Below, in pieces: positions 13,147-14,723 of a stretch of 14,723 nucleotides of DNA. The DNA is from CAYOSU01 sp964541255 (GTDB taxonomy: Bacteria; Bacillota; Clostridia; Christensenellales; CAMQZB01): assembly GCA_964541255.1 (NCBI GenBank), contig CAZIPL010000035.1, positions 1 through 14,723 on the forward strand, in the 5' to 3' direction. How positions within the stretch are numbered: the stretch's first letter is position 1; the number at the start of each line of letters is the position of its first letter. The notes below the pieces were generated by a model. The model saw nothing but the letters and a program-made list of their open reading frames with translations, ran no database searches and was not told the origin of the DNA. A program made the translations under genes and the position numbers.

Positions 13147-13941
13147 TTATTTTTTTAAGACCGCTTTGATTATCGATAGCTGAAAAGACACAGGAAGAAC
13201 GTTCAAAAGAAGAAGCAAAGGGTTTCTGTTTATCGTATAAGAAAACTTCGGCGATTTCTTTTCGATTATCTTTATGGACTTTTTCGCAAGCTTTTCCGTC
13301 GGAATGTTCTTTGCTTCAACGCTATCGACTATCTTTTCGAATCGCTTTGCATTGCAAGAATAAAGTTCGGTGTTTTCGGTGAAGTTTTTAAGCTCCTTAG
13401 TCGACGCCACGAGCATATCCGTTTTGACAGCACCTGCCCTTAGAACGGAAACGTAAACCCCGAGAAGCTGAAGTTCCATTCTTAGGGAATATGCGTATTT
13501 ATCAAGCGTCGATTTCGTTATGCCGTATATCCCCGTGAAAGGCAACGGATCAAGGGGCGCAAGCTCGCTTGTCGTCATAAGAATTCTGCTCCCATTTTTC
13601 AAAAGCGGGAAAAAGGTTTTGTTTATTAAGTAAGCTCCGAAAACGTTTATACGAAAGATATTTTCGAAAGCATCTTTTTCCATTTCTATCAAGGAATTTA
13701 ACTTATATATCCCTGCGTAATGAATTATCGCATAAAGCTCGTTTGTAGCGCTATTTACCTTTATAAACGCCTCTTTCACGCTGTTTTCGTCCGTCAAATC
13801 GGCTTTTATCGGCATGACGTTTTCTTCTTCGTCTTCCACGAATTTATCGAGCGCAAAAACAAAATAGCCTTTGTTTTTAAGCTCCTTTACCGTGGCTTTT
13901 CCCATACCGCCGTATGCGCCTGTTACAAGAACGTATTTCAT
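13147..13941 (-). CDS. Short-chain dehydrogenase/reductase (classical SDR)
   Basis: NAD(P)-dependent oxidoreductase with a Rossmann fold. The cofactor loop is TGAYGGMG (7-14). Asp32 at the end of the second strand favours NAD(H) over NADP(H). The catalytic set is complete: Asn99 (INVFG), Ser125 (TTSE), Tyr139 and Lys143 (YGITK). The usual NNAG turn reads HYAG (74-77), a variant. Residues after about 225 end in a hydrophobic stretch (NPLLLLLNVLPVSFQLSII), which may contact membrane or a lipid-like substrate, as in some steroid or retinol-type SDRs; the substrate is unknown. The start overlaps the stop of the AraC gene by 4 bases (ATGA), and AAGGAG (complement of 13947-13952) lies 5 bases upstream, so the pair is translationally coupled. 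Confidence 0.9.
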   Translation of the reverse strand: MKYVLVTGAYGGMGKATVKELKNKGYFVFALDKFVEDEEENVMPIKADLTDENSVKEAFIKVNSATNELYAIIHYAGIYKLNSLIEMEKDAFENIFRINVFGAYLINKTFFPLLKNGSRILMTTSELAPLDPLPFTGIYGITKSTLDKYAYSLRMELQLLGVYVSVLRAGAVKTDMLVASTKELKNFTENTELYSCNAKRFEKIVDSVEAKNIPTEKLAKKSIKIIEKKSPKFSYTINRNPLLLLLNVLPVSFQLSIIKAVLKK

Positions 13942-14507
13942 CTACTCTCCTTTATTATATCCGATTTATTCTTACTCTCTTTTCTATATTCCGAAAGGGA
14001 CATTCCGCAGTTTTTCTTGAATACCCGAGCGAAATATATATCGTCGAAATACCCGAGCAATTCCCCTATCTTTTTTGTCGGCATATCGGTTGACGACAAA
14101 AGCTCCTTTGCCCTTTCCATTCTTTTGTTTTCGTGGTACTTTATCGGCGTTACACCGAAAGCTTTTTTGAAGCTTCGAATGAGATAGTATTTACTCAAAA
14201 AAAACTTCTCGGACAAAATATCGTCGGTGAGCTTTTCGCCTAAGTTTTCGTCGATATAGTTTTTTACTTCGAAAATTGCGTCGTACGATTTTATCGCACC
14301 GATTTCTTTTAGGTGCGAAGTCAATGCTTCGATATAAGAAAGTTTATACCTTTGATTCTCCGTGGTTTTTGACGCTTGAATAAGCTTTTCGCATAACGTA
14401 ACATCGCAAAAAGCAAGCTTTTCTTCGTCGTCGATTTCAAAAGACCACTCTTTTTTCGAGGTTGTTATATTATATTTCCCGTTTGAAAACGACACGTATT
14501 TTTGCAT
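13938..14507 (-). CDS. AraC family transcriptional regulator
   Basis: DNA-binding regulator with the C-terminal double helix-turn-helix of the AraC/XylS family. The start is placed at the internal ATG at 14507 (189 residues) instead of 19 codons earlier. GGAG (complement of 14514-14517) lies 6 bases upstream of that ATG, and the promoter at 14533-14561 would start transcription inside the longer frame. The N-terminal part (about 1-80) is short and has no motif I recognise; it is smaller than the usual cupin sensor. The binding domain (about 85-180) has LSEKFFLSKYYLIRSFKKAFGVTP as the first HTH and IGELLGYFDDIYFARVFKKNCGMSLSEYR as the second, with the family-typical FxxxFKKxxGxSxxxYR ending. 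The dehydrogenase gene overlaps its end, so both are probably produced together, with the dehydrogenase a likely target or partner. The stop codon is TGA. Confidence 0.87.
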   Translation of the reverse strand: MQKYVSFSNGKYNITTSKKEWSFEIDDEEKLAFCDVTLCEKLIQASKTTENQRYKLSYIEALTSHLKEIGAIKSYDAIFEVKNYIDENLGEKLTDDILSEKFFLSKYYLIRSFKKAFGVTPIKYHENKRMERAKELLSSTDMPTKKIGELLGYFDDIYFARVFKKNCGMSLSEYRKESKNKSDIIKESR

Positions 14508-14532
14508 ATATTTCTCCGCAAGCTTTTTTGAT

Positions 14533-14561
14533 ATTATAATACAAAATATTATATTTTTCAA
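14533..14561 (-). promoter_or_regulatory. Sigma-A promoter of the AraC-SDR operon
   Basis: On the minus strand, -35 TTGAAA (complement of 14556-14561), 17 bases, consensus -10 TATAAT (complement of 14533-14538). The predicted start near 14526 gives a leader of about 19 bases before the chosen ATG at 14507. The remaining 14562-14723 shows no supported gene; it contains a palindrome CCATCGATGG (near 14677-14686). Confidence 0.75.
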
Positions 14562-14723
14562 CAAAAGAAAGCCTTTCTAAAAATCGAATATATATTTTCC
14601 CCGTATTTTCAATAACCAAGAAAAAGCTTTATTCATTTTAGTTTTTTATCGTGTTTTAAATTATATTTAGATTATCCATCGATGGTCTCCCCCGATTAAG
14701 AAATAAAAGCCGTCTTTGTACGA

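Noticed and set aside
14508..14564. The longer N terminus of the AraC regulator starting at 14564
   Set aside because: The promoter -10 and predicted transcription start fall inside it, and the internal ATG has a good ribosome binding site.

Overview
The window looks like a chromosomal segment of an anaerobic, AT-rich Bacillota bacterium, most likely an uncultured gut-type member of the Clostridia. The basis is AT-rich intergenic DNA, strong AGGAGG-type ribosome binding sites, TTGACA/TATAAT promoters with TGn extensions, and the gene families present (PyNP-type phosphorylase, ECF sigma/anti-sigma pair, MBOAT-DHHW-DUF4358 cluster, PflA-like radical SAM protein). The genetic code is standard: TGA is used as a stop and TGG for Trp. 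No rRNA, tRNA, CRISPR array, phage gene, insertion sequence or origin is visible. This assignment is inference from gene content, not a phylogeny.

Left part (1-5250): a lipoprotein solute-binding protein of the NMT1/SsuA type with a TTG start, closed by a terminator. Then a cytoplasmic family 2 glycosidase with its own extended -10 promoter, a membrane-anchored Mrr-like nuclease, and, convergent on the minus strand, a PflA-related radical SAM protein. Centre (5250-7520): a 497-base divergent intergenic region holding a good sigma-A promoter flanked by a perfect 14-bp inverted repeat, then pyrimidine-nucleoside phosphorylase and a single acyl carrier protein gene with its own promoter and terminator.

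Centre-right (7520-9750): an ECF sigma factor and a membrane anti-sigma factor form a two-gene operon. The sequence directly upstream of the sigma gene (TTTCCGACAA, 15 bases, CGTTACTAT) recurs with identical spacing 1.5 kb downstream, in front of a 32-residue hydrophobic peptide gene. The simplest reading is an autoregulated ECF sigma factor with a small membrane protein as a local regulon member. This is the most interesting system in the window.

Right part (9750-14723): a DUF4358-like lipoprotein, an MBOAT O-acyltransferase (AlgI-like) and a DHHW/AlgX-like SGNH protein, a set expected to O-acetylate a surface polymer outside the membrane. A bidirectional terminator separates these from a translationally coupled AraC regulator and short-chain dehydrogenase pair on the minus strand.

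The three long intergenic regions (5248-5744, 7476-7961, 9083-9519) share short degenerate sequences (ACTTTYAACGGATA and a ~24-base segment), which suggests a small dispersed non-coding repeat family.
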